DNA of 6,659 nt, taken from positions 1 to 6,659 of the forward strand of contig JAULZZ010000002.1 of assembly GCA_032117095.1 (NCBI GenBank), written 5' to 3'. This stretch comes from REEB470 sp032117095 (lineage in GTDB: Bacteria; Bacillota; Bacilli; Paenibacillales; YIM-B00363). The translations under genes and the position numbers were made by a program. The notes under the pieces were generated by a model that saw only the letters and a program-made list of their open reading frames with translations, had not been told where the DNA came from and did not search any database. This document shows positions 6,200 to 6,659 of the stretch, in pieces; the stretch's first letter is position 1; every line of letters begins with the position of its first letter.

Positions 6200-6659
6200 A
6201 TGACGGTCGACGTGGTCGTGATTGGGGGTGGCTCCTCGGGGCTCATGGCGAGCATCGCCGCGCGCAAACAAGGTGCAACGGTGCTGTTGGTGGACAAGGG
6301 GAAACAGTTGGGGCGCAAGCTTGGCATTTCTGGAGGAGGACGGTGCAATGTCACCAATGCCAAACCACTGCCAGAGTTGATCCAACACATCCCAGGAAAC
6401 GGACGCTTTTTGTACGGTGCACTCACACAATTTGGCAATCGTGACATCGTAGAGTTTTTTGAACGGCTGGGCATCCGGTTGAAAGAAGAAGATCACGGAC
6501 GTATGTTTCCAATAACAGATAAGGCAAAGACAGTCGTCGATGCGTTCGTCCAACACTTGCGTCAACTTGGTGTGACGGTGCGTACGGATGCGCCAGTCGC
6601 AGAGGTGCTGTATGCAGACGGGCGTGTTTGTGGCGTACGATTGTGCGACGGCGAAGTGA
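6200..6659 (+). CDS. HI0933/YhiN/BaiN-family FAD-dependent flavoprotein (partial, 5' part)
   Basis: The first 153 codons of a gene that continues beyond the window. Visible are an amino-terminal dinucleotide-binding fold with GGGSSG at 9-14, the acidic residue Asp32 at the end of the second strand (which contacts the FAD ribose in this fold), and the family signature GRKLGISGGGRCNVTN at 38-53. These place it in the HI0933 family, which includes E. coli YhiN, B. subtilis YtfP and the bile-acid-linked BaiN. Full-length members are about 400-430 residues, so roughly a third is seen. The family is predicted to be flavin-dependent oxidoreductases. The substrate is unknown for most members, and a bile-acid role should not be assumed. 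It follows sbcC by 26 bases on the same strand and is probably in the same operon, with no clear functional link to DNA repair. The start is well supported by the ribosome binding site. Confidence 0.92.
   Translation, partial: MTVDVVVIGGGSSGLMASIAARKQGATVLLVDKGKQLGRKLGISGGGRCNVTNAKPLPELIQHIPGNGRFLYGALTQFGNRDIVEFFERLGIRLKEEDHGRMFPITDKAKTVVDAFVQHLRQLGVTVRTDAPVAEVLYADGRVCGVRLCDGEV

Noticed and set aside
5939..6565. A 208-codon antisense ORF across the end of sbcC and the flavoprotein start
   Set aside because: It lies opposite two confidently assigned genes with conserved motifs and has no recognisable domain.

Overview
The window looks like ordinary chromosome from a bacterium of the Bacillota type, possibly an Alicyclobacillaceae-like acidophile. 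That placement is an inference from mid-range base composition, strong AGGAGG-type ribosome binding sites, sigma-A-type promoters, a Gram-positive-style LexA-like box and an sbcD-sbcC-flavoprotein gene order. No rRNA or other phylogenetic marker is present to confirm it.

Layout: bases 1-41 are an unassignable edge, followed by a strong bidirectional terminator (42-91). On the minus strand, 134-1168 encodes an SbtA-type sodium-dependent bicarbonate permease. A 710-base divergent intergenic region (1169-1878) separates it from a plus-strand operon: sbcD (1879-3066), sbcC (3063-6173, overlapping sbcD by 4 bases) and the start of an HI0933/YhiN/BaiN-family flavoprotein (6200 to the window end, truncated by the edge).

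The sbcDC pair should form the SbcCD (bacterial Mre11-Rad50) nuclease-ATPase. All expected phosphoesterase, ABC-ATPase and zinc-hook motifs are intact. Tight translational coupling supports stoichiometric production. The flavoprotein is probably co-transcribed, but its function is not tied to DNA repair by anything in the sequence. The bicarbonate transporter is an independent, divergently transcribed unit.

The least ordinary part is the intergenic region. It holds a near-consensus minus-strand promoter (TTGACA-17-TACTAT) that would give sbtA a roughly 355-nt leader. It also holds a diverged direct duplication of about 105 bp, with one copy in that leader and the other upstream of the promoter; each copy contains a CTTTT/AAAAG hairpin. 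Three tandem 12-bp repeats lie in the leader, and a 36-codon ORF begins almost at the predicted transcript start. Facing the other way is a promoter for sbcD whose 17-bp spacer contains a LexA/DinR-like box (CGAAC-N4-GTTTG), suggesting SOS control of sbcDC. No CRISPR array, insertion sequence, tRNA or clearly new defence system was seen.
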